DNA from: Vibrio amylolyticus
Lineage (GTDB): Bacteria > Pseudomonadota > Gammaproteobacteria > Enterobacterales > Vibrionaceae
Assembly: GCF_023145695.1 (NCBI RefSeq)
Contig: NZ_JAJHVV010000014.1
Location: forward strand, 47,108 to 111,107
Reading direction: 5' to 3'
DNA length: 64,000 nt
Part shown: one piece after another, positions 43,264 through 52,423 of the stretch
How positions within the stretch are numbered: position 1 is the stretch's first letter
How the letters are laid out: the number at the start of each line of letters is the position of its first letter
Position numbers and translations under genes: made by a program
Notes under the pieces: generated by a model
Seen by the model: only the letters and a program-made list of their open reading frames with translations
What the model was told of the DNA's origin: nothing
The model's database searches: none

Positions 43264-44748
43264 TTATTTTTTACGACCTTTTACCATCGTCATCAAGCGT
43301 TTTCGTTTACGCTCTTGAGAGATTGTCATCTTATTGCTCTTACCCTCAAATGGGTTTTCGCTGTTTTGGAATTGGATACGAATTGGCGTACCCATAATTT
43401 CCAATGACTTACGGTAATAGTTCATCAAGTATCGTTTGTAAGATGCCGGTAACTCTCTTACTTGGTTACCGTGAATAACGATAATTGGCGGATTGTAGCC
43501 ACCCGCGTGTGCGTACTTCATCTTAACGCGACGGCCACGAACCATAGGCGGTTGGTGATCGTCTGACGCCATTTTCATTATACGCGTTAGTACCGAAGTA
43601 CCGACACGAGTTGTTGCTGACTTATACGCTTCCTGTACAGATTCGAATAAGTGGCCAACACCTGTACCATGCAGTGCCGAGATAAAGTGAATACGCGCAA
43701 AATCAACGAAGCCAAGACGACGATCCAGTTCTTTCTTCACATGCTCTTTTACATCGCTATCAAGTCCGTCCCACTTGTTTACCGCGATAACGATTGAACG
43801 CCCAGCATTCAACGCAAAGCCAAGTAAGCTCAGGTCTTGCTCTGAAATGTTTTCACGAGCATCGATAACCAGTAACACAACATTGGCATCTTCAACGGCT
43901 TTTAGAGTCTTAACAACAGAGAATTTTTCAACGGTCTCGTTAATACTCTTACGACGTCGAACCCCTGCGGTGTCGATCAGAACATATTCTCGTTCGTCAC
44001 GCTGCATTGGGATATAGATAGAGTCACGAGTCGTTCCAGGCATGTCGTAAACAACCACACGCTCTTCACCTAAGATACGGTTCGTTAACGTCGATTTACC
44101 AACGTTTGGTCTACCGATGATCGCAAGTTTAATTGGCTGATCTTGTAAACGCTTAAACTCTTCTTCTGCTTCTTCTTCGGTGAAATCAACCTGCTCTTCT
44201 TCTGCGTCTTCAAACTCAGTAAGATCGGTAATTTCACCATTTTCAGCGATTAACGCTTCAGCAAATGGGTTTAAAGCACGATCAATCAAAGCGGTCACAC
44301 CACGGCCATGAGCAGCTGCGATCTGGTACATGTCATCGACACCTAATTTCCAGAATTCAGCACAAGCTGCATCGCCATCGATACCATCAATTTTGTTGAC
44401 CACAAGCATTGACGGTTTTTCGATTTGGCGTAAATGTTTAGCGATTGCTTCATCAGACGGCGTTAGTCCAGCACGGCCATCAACCATGAAAAGTACAACA
44501 TCGGCTTCATCAATAGCGGCAAGTGATTGTGCGGCCATTTTCGTCTCAACACCTTCTTCAGTACCATCAATACCGCCGGTATCAATAACAATGAATTCAT
44601 GTTCTTCTGACTTCGCATGACCGTATTTACGATCACGAGTTAAGCCAGGAAAGTCAGCAACCAATGCGTCACGAGTACGTGTCAGTCGGTTAAACAATGT
44701 AGACTTTCCTACATTTGGACGCCCGACAAGAGCAACAACAGGTACCAT
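43264..44748 (-). CDS. der: Ribosome biogenesis GTPase Der (EngA)
   Basis: Der contains two consecutive GTPase domains and a KH-like domain; it assists 50S subunit maturation. Both P-loops are clear: GRPNVGKSTLFNRL at 8-21 and GRPNVGKSTLTNRI near 216-229. G3 motifs DTGG and DTAG and G4 motifs NKID and NKWD are present. The spacer between the domains is acidic (about 165-205). The basic C-terminus ends with lysine and arginine. At 494 aa it is normal length. Confidence 0.97.
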   Translation of the reverse strand: MVPVVALVGRPNVGKSTLFNRLTRTRDALVADFPGLTRDRKYGHAKSEEHEFIVIDTGGIDGTEEGVETKMAAQSLAAIDEADVVLFMVDGRAGLTPSDEAIAKHLRQIEKPSMLVVNKIDGIDGDAACAEFWKLGVDDMYQIAAAHGRGVTALIDRALNPFAEALIAENGEITDLTEFEDAEEEQVDFTEEEAEEEFKRLQDQPIKLAIIGRPNVGKSTLTNRILGEERVVVYDMPGTTRDSIYIPMQRDEREYVLIDTAGVRRRKSINETVEKFSVVKTLKAVEDANVVLLVIDARENISEQDLSLLGFALNAGRSIVIAVNKWDGLDSDVKEHVKKELDRRLGFVDFARIHFISALHGTGVGHLFESVQEAYKSATTRVGTSVLTRIMKMASDDHQPPMVRGRRVKMKYAHAGGYNPPIIVIHGNQVRELPASYKRYLMNYYRKSLEIMGTPIRIQFQNSENPFEGKSNKMTISQERKRKRLMTMVKGRKK

Positions 44749-44777
44749 AATAAACCTCTACAATTGTTCTTAATGTA

Positions 44778-44890
44778 GTTATAGGTAACGGTTTGCCCAA
44801 CCTCTAACCTTCTCTCTATACGCTACCCAATATTAATTGGTTAGTATAAACAAGTTCTTAGAAACAAAGCGCAATGCGGTTACCTATAAC
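44778..44890. repeat. 113-bp segment with perfect 12-bp terminal inverted repeats
   Basis: GTTATAGGTAAC (44778-44789) and GTTACCTATAAC (44879-44890) are exact reverse complements. Inside lies the palindrome CCAATATTAATTGG. It could be a MITE-like element or an RNA structure in the bamB-der gap. Confidence 0.5.
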
Positions 44891-44917
44891 CACATGATTT
44901 GATTTTTCTCAATAAAA

Positions 44918-44948
44918 CGGCCCCTAGCTGATAACAGCAAGGAGCCGA
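44918..44948 (-). terminator. bamB terminator
   Basis: CGGC..CAGC arms form a stem of about 11-13 pairs with mismatches around TTAT; on the minus strand TTTTATT follows. Confidence 0.75.
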
Positions 44949-44968
44949 ATGTGAATTGTATCACGATA

Positions 44969-46129
44969 TTACTTATTGATCGTCAGTTTCTTTACATCGC
45001 CATTGCGAGTTACGATGACATAACCATCTGGAGTAACAGTTGGACCGACCGCAAAACCACTATCATCAACAAGCTGTTGAGCAACAAACTCTCCGCTAGT
45101 GCGGTTAATCCAATGCAAGTACCCTTCGCTGTCTCCAACCACAACATGATTGTTTACGATAACTGGGGCGGTAAGTTGGCGATATTCCAACTTCTTATTG
45201 CTCCACAGTTCAGTACCGCTACGTGCATCAACGGCAACCAAGTAATCTTTATCGGTCACTAAGTAAATACGACTTCCATCGGTTGCTAGGTCCGTTGCTG
45301 AAGAGTAAGTTCTCTTCCACATCGATCGGCCTGATTGGAGATCTATGCTCGTTAGTTGTCCATTAAATCCGACAATATATAACGTGCTACCAATAACAAC
45401 AGGCGACGCATCGACATCAACCAAGCGATCAATTTCGGTTGACCCTTGCGGCATCCCGATTGGCTGTTGCCAAATAAGTTGACCACGTTCCACGATTGCA
45501 GCCGCTAAGCGACCATTGGCGGTACCCCAAAAGACACCACCAGAAACAGTTACTGGCGCACTGTCTCCACGTAAGGTTAGATTTGGCACATCGGTACTGA
45601 TGGTCCATTTCTGTTCACCTGTCGACTGATCAACGGCGATAAGCATGCCGCGGCTTGTGTTCACGATGATCATATTGCTATCAGCAACAGGCGCTGCCAA
45701 TACTTCACCATCAACAACAACACGCCAAGCGAGCTCACCAGTCTCTTGGTTTAGCGCTATTAACTGACCATTTTCACTGCCGATATAGATCTGATTATAC
45801 GCGGCAACAATACCGCCAGAGAGACGTGCAGACACCTCTTCTTCTAAATCATTTTGCCAAAGCGTTTTTCCATTCTCAGGATCAAGCGCTTTAACCAACC
45901 CATCGCGACTTGCAACAAACACTTTTCCGTAAGCATACTCAGGAGCGAGCTTAGAGAAAAAATGACCGACACCTTTTCCAGCCGATGCACTCCATTGTTG
46001 ATCAGGTGTGAATTCACTGGTTACCACAGGTACGGGTGCCATAATGATGGTATCTTCTTCGCTTGCACAACCAATGAGTGTGCCGACAGCGACAGCGGAC
46101 ATAAGTAGTCTGCTTAATATTTTTTTCAT
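44969..46129 (-). CDS. bamB: Outer membrane assembly lipoprotein BamB
   Basis: BamB is an eight-bladed beta-propeller lipoprotein of the BAM complex. The ATG at 46129 gives MKKILSRLLMS and lipobox LIGC at 18-21; a TTG two codons earlier is unlikely. Blade repeats with GKTLWQ, GELAWR, GEQKWT, SGTELWSNKK patterns run through the mature 365 residues. yfgM lies directly upstream with 12 bases between, and both are probably in one transcript with hisS. Confidence 0.96.
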   Translation of the reverse strand: MKKILSRLLMSAVAVGTLIGCASEEDTIIMAPVPVVTSEFTPDQQWSASAGKGVGHFFSKLAPEYAYGKVFVASRDGLVKALDPENGKTLWQNDLEEEVSARLSGGIVAAYNQIYIGSENGQLIALNQETGELAWRVVVDGEVLAAPVADSNMIIVNTSRGMLIAVDQSTGEQKWTISTDVPNLTLRGDSAPVTVSGGVFWGTANGRLAAAIVERGQLIWQQPIGMPQGSTEIDRLVDVDASPVVIGSTLYIVGFNGQLTSIDLQSGRSMWKRTYSSATDLATDGSRIYLVTDKDYLVAVDARSGTELWSNKKLEYRQLTAPVIVNNHVVVGDSEGYLHWINRTSGEFVAQQLVDDSGFAVGPTVTPDGYVIVTRNGDVKKLTINK

Positions 46130-46141
46130 CAACAACAGCCC

Positions 46142-46756
46142 TTACTTGGCTAAATCATCAAGCTTCAATTGTAAAGTTTGACTTGCATCCATTGCTTGTT
46201 GAGCTTCAGAATAAGCCGCATAAGCAGCGTCTTCATTGCCCTGTCTTAGCTCAATATCACCACGCAGCTCCGCAATACGGCCAGACCAGTTCGCATCGGT
46301 AATATTCGTTAATTCAGCCAATGCATCTGCGTAGTTCTCTTGCTCAGCTTGAATACGAGCAATACGGTAACTAATTACCGCTTTTAGCGCTTCATCTTTA
46401 CTGTTCGCTTTCGCCCACTCTAGTTGCGCTAACGCTTCATCTAATTGACTTGCTTCAACTTGTACTTTCGCCAGCTGAAGAGCAGCCAGTACGGAATACT
46501 CTGATTTAGCATTTGCATCAATGAAGCTTTGTACTTGATCTTCACTACCTGGCTGCTGGTTTAACAACGCAGTCATCGCTTGAGTATAAGATTCAGATGC
46601 CAACTCTTTCGCTTCTAGGGCTGAATCTTGATAATAGCGCCAACCAAATAGACCACCAAGACCAACGACTGCACCTAAAATGACGGCCTTGCCGTTCTCT
46701 TTCCACCACTCTTTAATGGCTTCAACTTGTTGTTCTTCAGAATCGTAGACTTCCAC
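46142..46756 (-). CDS. yfgM: YfgM family inner-membrane TPR protein
   Basis: YfgM is a tail-out inner membrane protein linked to SecYEG and the periplasmic chaperone PpiD. The 204-aa protein starts with a short cytosolic segment, one TM helix (about 23-42: GKAVILGAVVGLGGLFGW), and a periplasmic part with TPR-like helices (Ala/Glu-rich, about 90-200). GGAC lies seven bases upstream. Genes for bamB and hisS flank it, in E. coli order. Confidence 0.93.
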   Translation of the reverse strand: MEVYDSEEQQVEAIKEWWKENGKAVILGAVVGLGGLFGWRYYQDSALEAKELASESYTQAMTALLNQQPGSEDQVQSFIDANAKSEYSVLAALQLAKVQVEASQLDEALAQLEWAKANSKDEALKAVISYRIARIQAEQENYADALAELTNITDANWSGRIAELRGDIELRQGNEDAAYAAYSEAQQAMDASQTLQLKLDDLAK

Positions 46757-46834
46757 TTGCTGTCCTCTATTATTTGAAAAGTGATGCCTCTCAGCACCAC
46801 TTAAAAATCAATTTGTTATCAAATTAACGGATAA

Positions 46835-48103
46835 TTAAATGAGTTCTGCTAACTTAGCAACAACGTCCGTTTGTGAGTACGTATCTTGCGTACCTGCCGA
46901 TAGATCTTTATAAACGACCGTATTATCCATCACTTCATTTTCACCAAGCACTAATGCGACAGCCGCTCCAACTTTATCCGCGCGCTTAAACTGTTTCTTA
47001 AAGTTACCGCCGCCAAAGTGCGTCATGATTCGAATACCAGGAACTTGTTCACGAAGCTGCTCAGCGAGTTTCATACCAGCCATCATCGTTCCTTCACCAG
47101 CCGTTACCATGTAAACATCTACACTACGACGAACGTCGGTTAGCTCGAGCGTTTCCATCATTAGAACTAAGCGCTCAAGACCCATAGCAAAACCTACTGC
47201 AGGCGTTGCTTTGCCACCAAGTTGCTCAACAAGACCGTCGTAACGACCACCGCCACACACTGTGCCTTGAGCACCTAAGCTATCAGTGATCCACTCAAAT
47301 ACGGTACGGTTGTAATAATCTAAACCACGAACTAAACGTTCATTGACGGTGTATTCGATACCTGCGGCATTAAGAAGTTCACACAAACCTGAAAAATGTT
47401 GCTTTGACTCATCATCTAAGTATTCAGATAAGCTTGGTGCATCACCCAAAATAGCTTGGACATCTGGATTCTTAGTATCTAATACGCGTAACGGATTAGT
47501 GTGTAGACGACGTTTACAATCTTCATCTAAAACATCTTGGTACTGCTCAAGATAAGCGATTAGAGCGGTGCGGTAATTAGCACGCGCTTCTAGAGAACCA
47601 ATAGAGTTAAGCTCTAAGCGAACGTGCTTATCAATACCGAGTTCACGCCATAGACGTGCCGTCATCATAATAAGTTCAGCATCAACATCAGGGCCATTTA
47701 AACCAAAGACTTCAACCCCACACTGATGAAATTGACGGTAACGGCCTTTTTGAGGGCGCTCATGACGGAACATAGGCCCCATGTACCATAAACGCTGCTC
47801 TTGATTATACAAAAGACCATTTTCGATCCCGGCACGCACACAACCTGCCGTCCCTTCAGGACGTAACGTTAAGCTATCTCCGTTACGATCTTCAAAGGTA
47901 TACATCTCTTTTTCAACCACATCCGTTACTTCACCGATAGCGCGGCTAAATAGATGTGTTGACTCAACAATCGGCATGCGAACTTCGTTATAGCCGTAAG
48001 CGCTAACAACACTTTTAACGGCGCCTTCCACTTTGTGCCAAAGTGGAGATTGAGTTGGGAGACAGTCGTTCATGCCTCTAATTGCTTGAATATGTTTTGC
48101 CAC
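46835..48103 (-). CDS. hisS: Histidine-tRNA ligase
   Basis: HisRS charges tRNA-His. The 422-aa class II synthetase has motif 2 (MFRHERPQKGRYRQFHQ), the histidine loops LVRGLDYYNRTVFEW and GGGRYDGL, motif 3 (GFAMGLERL) and the anticodon-binding domain after about residue 330. The ATG at 48103 is conserved (AKHIQAIRGMND). ispG follows upstream with 15 bases between. Confidence 0.97.
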   Translation of the reverse strand: MAKHIQAIRGMNDCLPTQSPLWHKVEGAVKSVVSAYGYNEVRMPIVESTHLFSRAIGEVTDVVEKEMYTFEDRNGDSLTLRPEGTAGCVRAGIENGLLYNQEQRLWYMGPMFRHERPQKGRYRQFHQCGVEVFGLNGPDVDAELIMMTARLWRELGIDKHVRLELNSIGSLEARANYRTALIAYLEQYQDVLDEDCKRRLHTNPLRVLDTKNPDVQAILGDAPSLSEYLDDESKQHFSGLCELLNAAGIEYTVNERLVRGLDYYNRTVFEWITDSLGAQGTVCGGGRYDGLVEQLGGKATPAVGFAMGLERLVLMMETLELTDVRRSVDVYMVTAGEGTMMAGMKLAEQLREQVPGIRIMTHFGGGNFKKQFKRADKVGAAVALVLGENEVMDNTVVYKDLSAGTQDTYSQTDVVAKLAELI

Positions 48104-48118
48104 AATACTTACCGTAAA

Positions 48119-49258
48119 TTAGTTGTTGTCGATCTGGTTGCTGTCAATTTGCTGAACAGCGATGCGGTTACTTTCATCCATTTGGGATGCTTTAGCGCGA
48201 ATCTTCGCTTCTAACTTCGCCACGAGATCATCATTATCGAATCTTTCTTTTTGACGCTTACCGTCTTCGTAAAATGCGCTTTTCTTATTACTGCCCGCTA
48301 GCCCTAAATGAGACACTTCTGCTTCACCGGGACCGTTAACGACGCAGCCGATGATGGAGACATCAAGCGGTGTAATAATGTCCTCTAGGCGCTCTTCTAA
48401 TGCATTAACTGTGTTGATCACATCAAACTCTTGACGTGAACAGCTAGGGCAAGCAATAAAGTTAATGCCTCGAGAACGAATTCTGAGTGATTTTAATATG
48501 TCAAAACCAACTTTGATCTCTTCGACAGGGTCGGCCGCTAAAGAGATACGTAGTGTATCACCAATGCCTTCAGCTAACAGCATACCTAAGCCAACCGACG
48601 ACTTAACCGCGCCTGCGCGCATGCCACCAGCTTCGGTAATACCTAAATGAAGAGGCTGATCAATTTCTTTCGCCAGCAAACGGTACGAACCAACCGCTAA
48701 GAACACATCGGATGCTTTAACACTAACCTTGAATTGATCAAAGTTAAGGCGGTCGAGAATATCGACGTGTCTCATCGCTGATTCAACTAACGCTTCTGGT
48801 GTTGGCTCGGTGTATTTAACTTGAATGTCTTTCTCAAGCGAGCCACCGTTTACTCCGATTCGAATCGGGATATTTTTATCACGAGCGCAATCGACCACCG
48901 AGCGAACACGAGCTTCATTGCCTATGTTACCAGGGTTAATACGTAAACAATCTACACCATACTCAGCCACCTTTAGTGCAATACGATAATCGAAATGAAT
49001 ATCCGCAACCAAAGGTACTGAAACCTGCTGTTTTATCTGTTTGAATGCTTCAGCAGCATCCATAGTAGGAACGGATACACGCACAATATCAGCGCCGACT
49101 TTTTCAAGTGCTCGTATTTGTGCGACAGTCGCAGCAACATCAGTTGTACGAGTGTTGGTCATTGACTGCACCGCAATGGGTGCGCCATCACCGATCGGCA
49201 CATCACCCACGTAAATACGTGTCGATGGGCGACGTTTTATAGGGGATTCGTATTGCAT
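48119..49258 (-). CDS. ispG: (E)-4-hydroxy-3-methylbut-2-enyl-diphosphate synthase
   Basis: IspG reduces MEcPP to HMBPP with a [4Fe-4S] cluster in the MEP isoprenoid pathway. The TIM-barrel part runs from about 10 to 270; the cluster-binding Cys are in CPSCSRQEFDV and GCVVNGPGEA in the C-terminal part. The 379-aa length is normal. Its position between rodZ and hisS matches enterobacteria. Its cluster is built by the isc machinery encoded further right in the window. Confidence 0.97.
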   Translation of the reverse strand: MQYESPIKRRPSTRIYVGDVPIGDGAPIAVQSMTNTRTTDVAATVAQIRALEKVGADIVRVSVPTMDAAEAFKQIKQQVSVPLVADIHFDYRIALKVAEYGVDCLRINPGNIGNEARVRSVVDCARDKNIPIRIGVNGGSLEKDIQVKYTEPTPEALVESAMRHVDILDRLNFDQFKVSVKASDVFLAVGSYRLLAKEIDQPLHLGITEAGGMRAGAVKSSVGLGMLLAEGIGDTLRISLAADPVEEIKVGFDILKSLRIRSRGINFIACPSCSRQEFDVINTVNALEERLEDIITPLDVSIIGCVVNGPGEAEVSHLGLAGSNKKSAFYEDGKRQKERFDNDDLVAKLEAKIRAKASQMDESNRIAVQQIDSNQIDNN

Positions 49259-49267
49259 AGTTAGTTT

Positions 49268-50245
49268 CTAAGGTAAGGTGAATCTTGCTACTTTACCTGA
49301 AGTATACCCAGAAAGGTCGATAGGTTCACTCGCAAATGTCATAGAAACACTTTCTGGTGCTCCAAGAATGATATTTAGCGGGGATTCGGCGTCTAAATTG
49401 ATGCTTTGACCTCCCTTTTTAATACCCGTCGAAAGCACTTTACCAGAGGCATCTTTAACTTGTATCCAGCAATCAGCGCTGAATGTCATCACTAATGGAC
49501 GTAACGTTGCCGATGGTGGTGTAATTTCAGTGACAGGTGTACTTTCGTTAGTTTCAACAATCGTCATAGGTTCTGTTACCGATTCACCCTCTGTTACCGT
49601 CTCAGTGTCAGCAGCGGCATCAAATTGCTCGTCTGCTGTCTTTGGTTCAACTGTTTGAGTTTCCACAACTTCAGGTAAAGTGCCACTAGTCTCTACCTTT
49701 GACTCAGTCTCAGCAGCCGCTTCTTCAAGCGTCGTAACCTGTACGCTTTGAGTTACTTCGGCTTGTATTACTTCAGGTGTCGTATCTTCTGTGTCTAGGG
49801 TAACGAGAGTATCTTGAAGTTGATTTTGCCACCACCAAATCGATGAGATCGCAATGATAACGGCCAAGATTCCCCACGTTAGCATCATAATGCGGCTATC
49901 ATGGCGCTCTCTCTTAGTCTGCCTTGAAAAGCTCATCATCTCTTGCTCTTGATGTTGAGCATCACCACTATCAGCCAACGCACTTAAGACAACGTCTTCA
50001 TCCATATTGACCGCTTTTGCATAGGAGCGAAGATAACCACGGATAAACGTAGCGACTTGTCCCGATTCAAAGTTATTATCTTCAATACTTTCAATAAGAG
50101 AAAGACGTAGACGTAATCGGTCAGCAATCTGCTTCTGACTTAACCCTAACTCAATTCGACGCTCTTTAAGAATCGTTCCTGCTTCTTTCTTCTCTGCCAC
50201 TTGCACTTGTGGCTCTTCAATAACAATATCTTGTTCAGTACTCAT
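49268..50245 (-). CDS. rodZ: Cytoskeletal protein RodZ
   Basis: RodZ links MreB to the elongation complex and sets cell shape. The 325-aa protein has an N-terminal Cro/CI-type HTH (about 25-90, LGLSQKQIADRLRLRLSLIE), one TM helix near 121-140 (MMLTWGILAVIIAISSIWWW), a long Thr/Glu-rich periplasmic linker and a C-terminal beta domain with DCWIQVKDASGKVL. It lies upstream of ispG with nine bases between, so likely co-transcribed. Confidence 0.94.
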   Translation of the reverse strand: MSTEQDIVIEEPQVQVAEKKEAGTILKERRIELGLSQKQIADRLRLRLSLIESIEDNNFESGQVATFIRGYLRSYAKAVNMDEDVVLSALADSGDAQHQEQEMMSFSRQTKRERHDSRIMMLTWGILAVIIAISSIWWWQNQLQDTLVTLDTEDTTPEVIQAEVTQSVQVTTLEEAAAETESKVETSGTLPEVVETQTVEPKTADEQFDAAADTETVTEGESVTEPMTIVETNESTPVTEITPPSATLRPLVMTFSADCWIQVKDASGKVLSTGIKKGGQSINLDAESPLNIILGAPESVSMTFASEPIDLSGYTSGKVARFTLP

Positions 50246-50600
50246 TAGTAATGTACTTCTCGTTTAGTTGTTCTTGTTCAGTGGTAACTTTTATTAGTTA
50301 TAGTTGGTAGTCACTTCAATGTACAAAAACAGATAGTTGTAGAGGGACTAACCTCTCTCAATACAGCAAAATTCAAGGCAAAGACCTTAAAAATCCTTCG
50401 AAAACCTGAATCAAAATTAAAACAACAGGCTAATTAGCAATTCTAATAGATATTGCATGATTAACAACATGACCTTGAAGCGAAAATCACAAGCAGGTCA
50501 AGGTTTTTCATAAATTTTACATAGAAGATGGCAAAAACAATTTCAAAATGTAAAAACAACAAAGCCAGAGCATGCTCTGGCTTTGTTTTGTGAAGAGAGG
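50246..50600 (+). other. AT-rich gap between rodZ and rlmN
   Basis: No gene is seen. Plus-strand ACCTTGA and TCAAGGT arms near 50472-50505 are followed by TTTTT and look like a terminator of something transcribed left to right; the AGAGGG/CCTCTC hairpin at about 50342-50358 is another structure. The rlmN terminator is at 50560-50585 on the minus strand. Confidence 0.4.
50560..50585 (-). terminator. rlmN terminator
   Basis: A 13-bp perfect stem (CAAAGCCAGAGCA with TGCTCTGGCTTTG) is followed on the minus strand by TTGTTTTTA. Confidence 0.85.
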
Positions 50601-51722
50601 TTAAACCGATTTCGTCGGTATTTGCTCACCAACCGCAGCTTTTAACTTTGTTCGTTTGGTTCTGTCGATAACATCACCAACAAGTTGCCCACAAGCGGCA
50701 TCAATATCATCGCCACGTGTTTTTCTTGTCGTCACAGTAAAGCCATATTCCATTAGTGTTTTCATGAATCGGTCGATACGTGAGTTGCTTGGTTTCTTAT
50801 ACGGAGAACCTGGATATGGATTAAATGGAATCAGGTTAAACTTACACGGGGTGTCTTTCATTAACTCACCGAGTTCACGCGCATGCTCCATACCGTCATT
50901 CACATGATCAAGAAGAATATACTCAACCGTTACTCTTCCTCTGTTTGCGTTTGACGATGCAATATAACGACGAACTGAGGCTAGGAAGTCTTGAATATCC
51001 CAACGGTCATTAATTGGCATGATTTCACTACGAAGCTTATCGTTGGCAGCATGAAGAGAAATCGCTAATGCGACATCGATATTACCCGTCATTTGATCAA
51101 GGCCAGAAACAACACCCGATGTTGATACCGTAACGCGACGTTTTGATAAACCAAAGCCAAGATCATCAAGCATAAGCTCCAATGACGGCATGAGGTTTTT
51201 CATGTTAAGCAGGGGCTCACCCATACCCATCATGACGACATTTGTGATTGGGCGACGACCCGTCTCTTTTTCTAGACCAATTTCTCGTGCTGCTCGCCAA
51301 ACCTGACCGATAATCTCTGACACTTTTAGATTTCGATTAAAGCCTTGTTGCGCCGTAGAACAGAATTTACACTCTAATGCACAACCTACTTGAGAAGAGA
51401 CACACAAGGTTGCACGATCATCTTCTGGGATATAAACCGTTTCGACATCTTGGTCGCCAACTCGCATAGCCCACTTAATTGTGCCATCAGAAGAGTGTTG
51501 CGCTTCTGATACATAAGGAGCTTTTATTTCACAGCGGTGCTTTAGCTTCTCACGGAGCTTTTTATTGATGTTGTTCATCTTATCGAAGTCATCACAACCA
51601 AAGTGATAAATCCACTTCATCAACTGATCTGCGCGGAATGCTTTTTCACCCAACTCTTCAGCAAAAAATTTGCGCATACCTTTACGATCAAAATCGAGTA
51701 GATTGATTTTTTCTGTGGTCAT
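50601..51722 (-). CDS. rlmN: 23S rRNA/tRNA methyltransferase RlmN
   Basis: RlmN is a radical-SAM enzyme that methylates A2503 of 23S rRNA and A37 of several tRNAs. The cluster motif CALECKFCS carries the three Cys. The chosen start MTTEKINLLDFDRKG at 51722 has GAGAGG four bases upstream; the frame extends a further eight codons upstream without a better site. At 373 aa it is normal. It follows ndk in the enterobacterial order. Confidence 0.95.
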   Translation of the reverse strand: MTTEKINLLDFDRKGMRKFFAEELGEKAFRADQLMKWIYHFGCDDFDKMNNINKKLREKLKHRCEIKAPYVSEAQHSSDGTIKWAMRVGDQDVETVYIPEDDRATLCVSSQVGCALECKFCSTAQQGFNRNLKVSEIIGQVWRAAREIGLEKETGRRPITNVVMMGMGEPLLNMKNLMPSLELMLDDLGFGLSKRRVTVSTSGVVSGLDQMTGNIDVALAISLHAANDKLRSEIMPINDRWDIQDFLASVRRYIASSNANRGRVTVEYILLDHVNDGMEHARELGELMKDTPCKFNLIPFNPYPGSPYKKPSNSRIDRFMKTLMEYGFTVTTRKTRGDDIDAACGQLVGDVIDRTKRTKLKAAVGEQIPTKSV

Positions 51723-51868
51723 GTAGCCTCTCAATAACAGAAACAAGTTTTAAGGGCGCGAATTGTACAGCCTTTATGCATTGCCAACAAGAGCCCGTAC
51801 ACCCTGAAATGACTAACTTCATCAAAAAGAAGCGATTATTTTTTGAGCTTAGTTTTTGTGTGAGAATA

Positions 51869-51897
51869 AAAAAACCTCAACACAGTGGTTGAGGCTT
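51869..51897 (-). terminator. ndk terminator
   Basis: CCTCAAC (51875-51881) pairs with GTTGAGG (51888-51894) around CACAGTG; on the minus strand seven T follow. Confidence 0.85.
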
Positions 51898-51917
51898 AAA
51901 TGGTTTACGAATTGAAA

Positions 51918-52343
51918 CTATCTAGGACAGATTTCTGAGTTTGGAAAAAAGTACTCAATCTCTCTAGCAGCAGACTCAGGGCTATCTGAACCATGTACTG
52001 AGTTATAACGCATGCTAATCGCGTAATCAGCTCGAATGGTACCGCATGCCGCTTCTTCTGGGTTAGTCTTCCCCATCAATTCGCGGTAACGAGTTATCGC
52101 ACTTTCACCTTCAAGAACCTGCACCATAATAGGCCCTGAAGTCATAAACTCTTTTAATGCAGGGTAGAACTCTTTACCTTCATGCTCAGCATAAAAACCA
52201 CCAGCCTGCTCATCGGTTAAATGAACCATTTTTGCAGCGACAACTTGTAAACCTGCTTTTTCAATACGGTGATAAATCTCACCAATCAAATTGCGCTTAA
52301 CCGCATCTGGTTTAACAATAGAGAACGTTCTTTCTACAGCCAT
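51918..52343 (-). CDS. ndk: Nucleoside diphosphate kinase
   Basis: Ndk transfers phosphate from NTPs to NDPs through a phosphohistidine. The 141-aa protein shows the family signature NSVHGSDSPESA with the active-site His, and TFSIVKPDAVKRNLIG at the N-terminus. The ATG at 52343 is followed by AVERTFS. pepB is upstream with an 80-base spacer holding a GGCCGC hairpin without a T-tract. Confidence 0.97.
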   Translation of the reverse strand: MAVERTFSIVKPDAVKRNLIGEIYHRIEKAGLQVVAAKMVHLTDEQAGGFYAEHEGKEFYPALKEFMTSGPIMVQVLEGESAITRYRELMGKTNPEEAACGTIRADYAISMRYNSVHGSDSPESAAREIEYFFPNSEICPR

Positions 52344-52423
52344 TACATTTCCTTTTTGTTTCGTTTATTTTTTTAAGGCCGCCATATAGGATTGCGGCCA
52401 TTTATTATCTGTTCTGTTTAGTC

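Noticed and set aside
52377..52399. GGCCGC hairpin between ndk and pepB as a terminator
   Set aside because: On the minus strand the stem is followed by A rather than T, so it is not a Rho-independent terminator for pepB.
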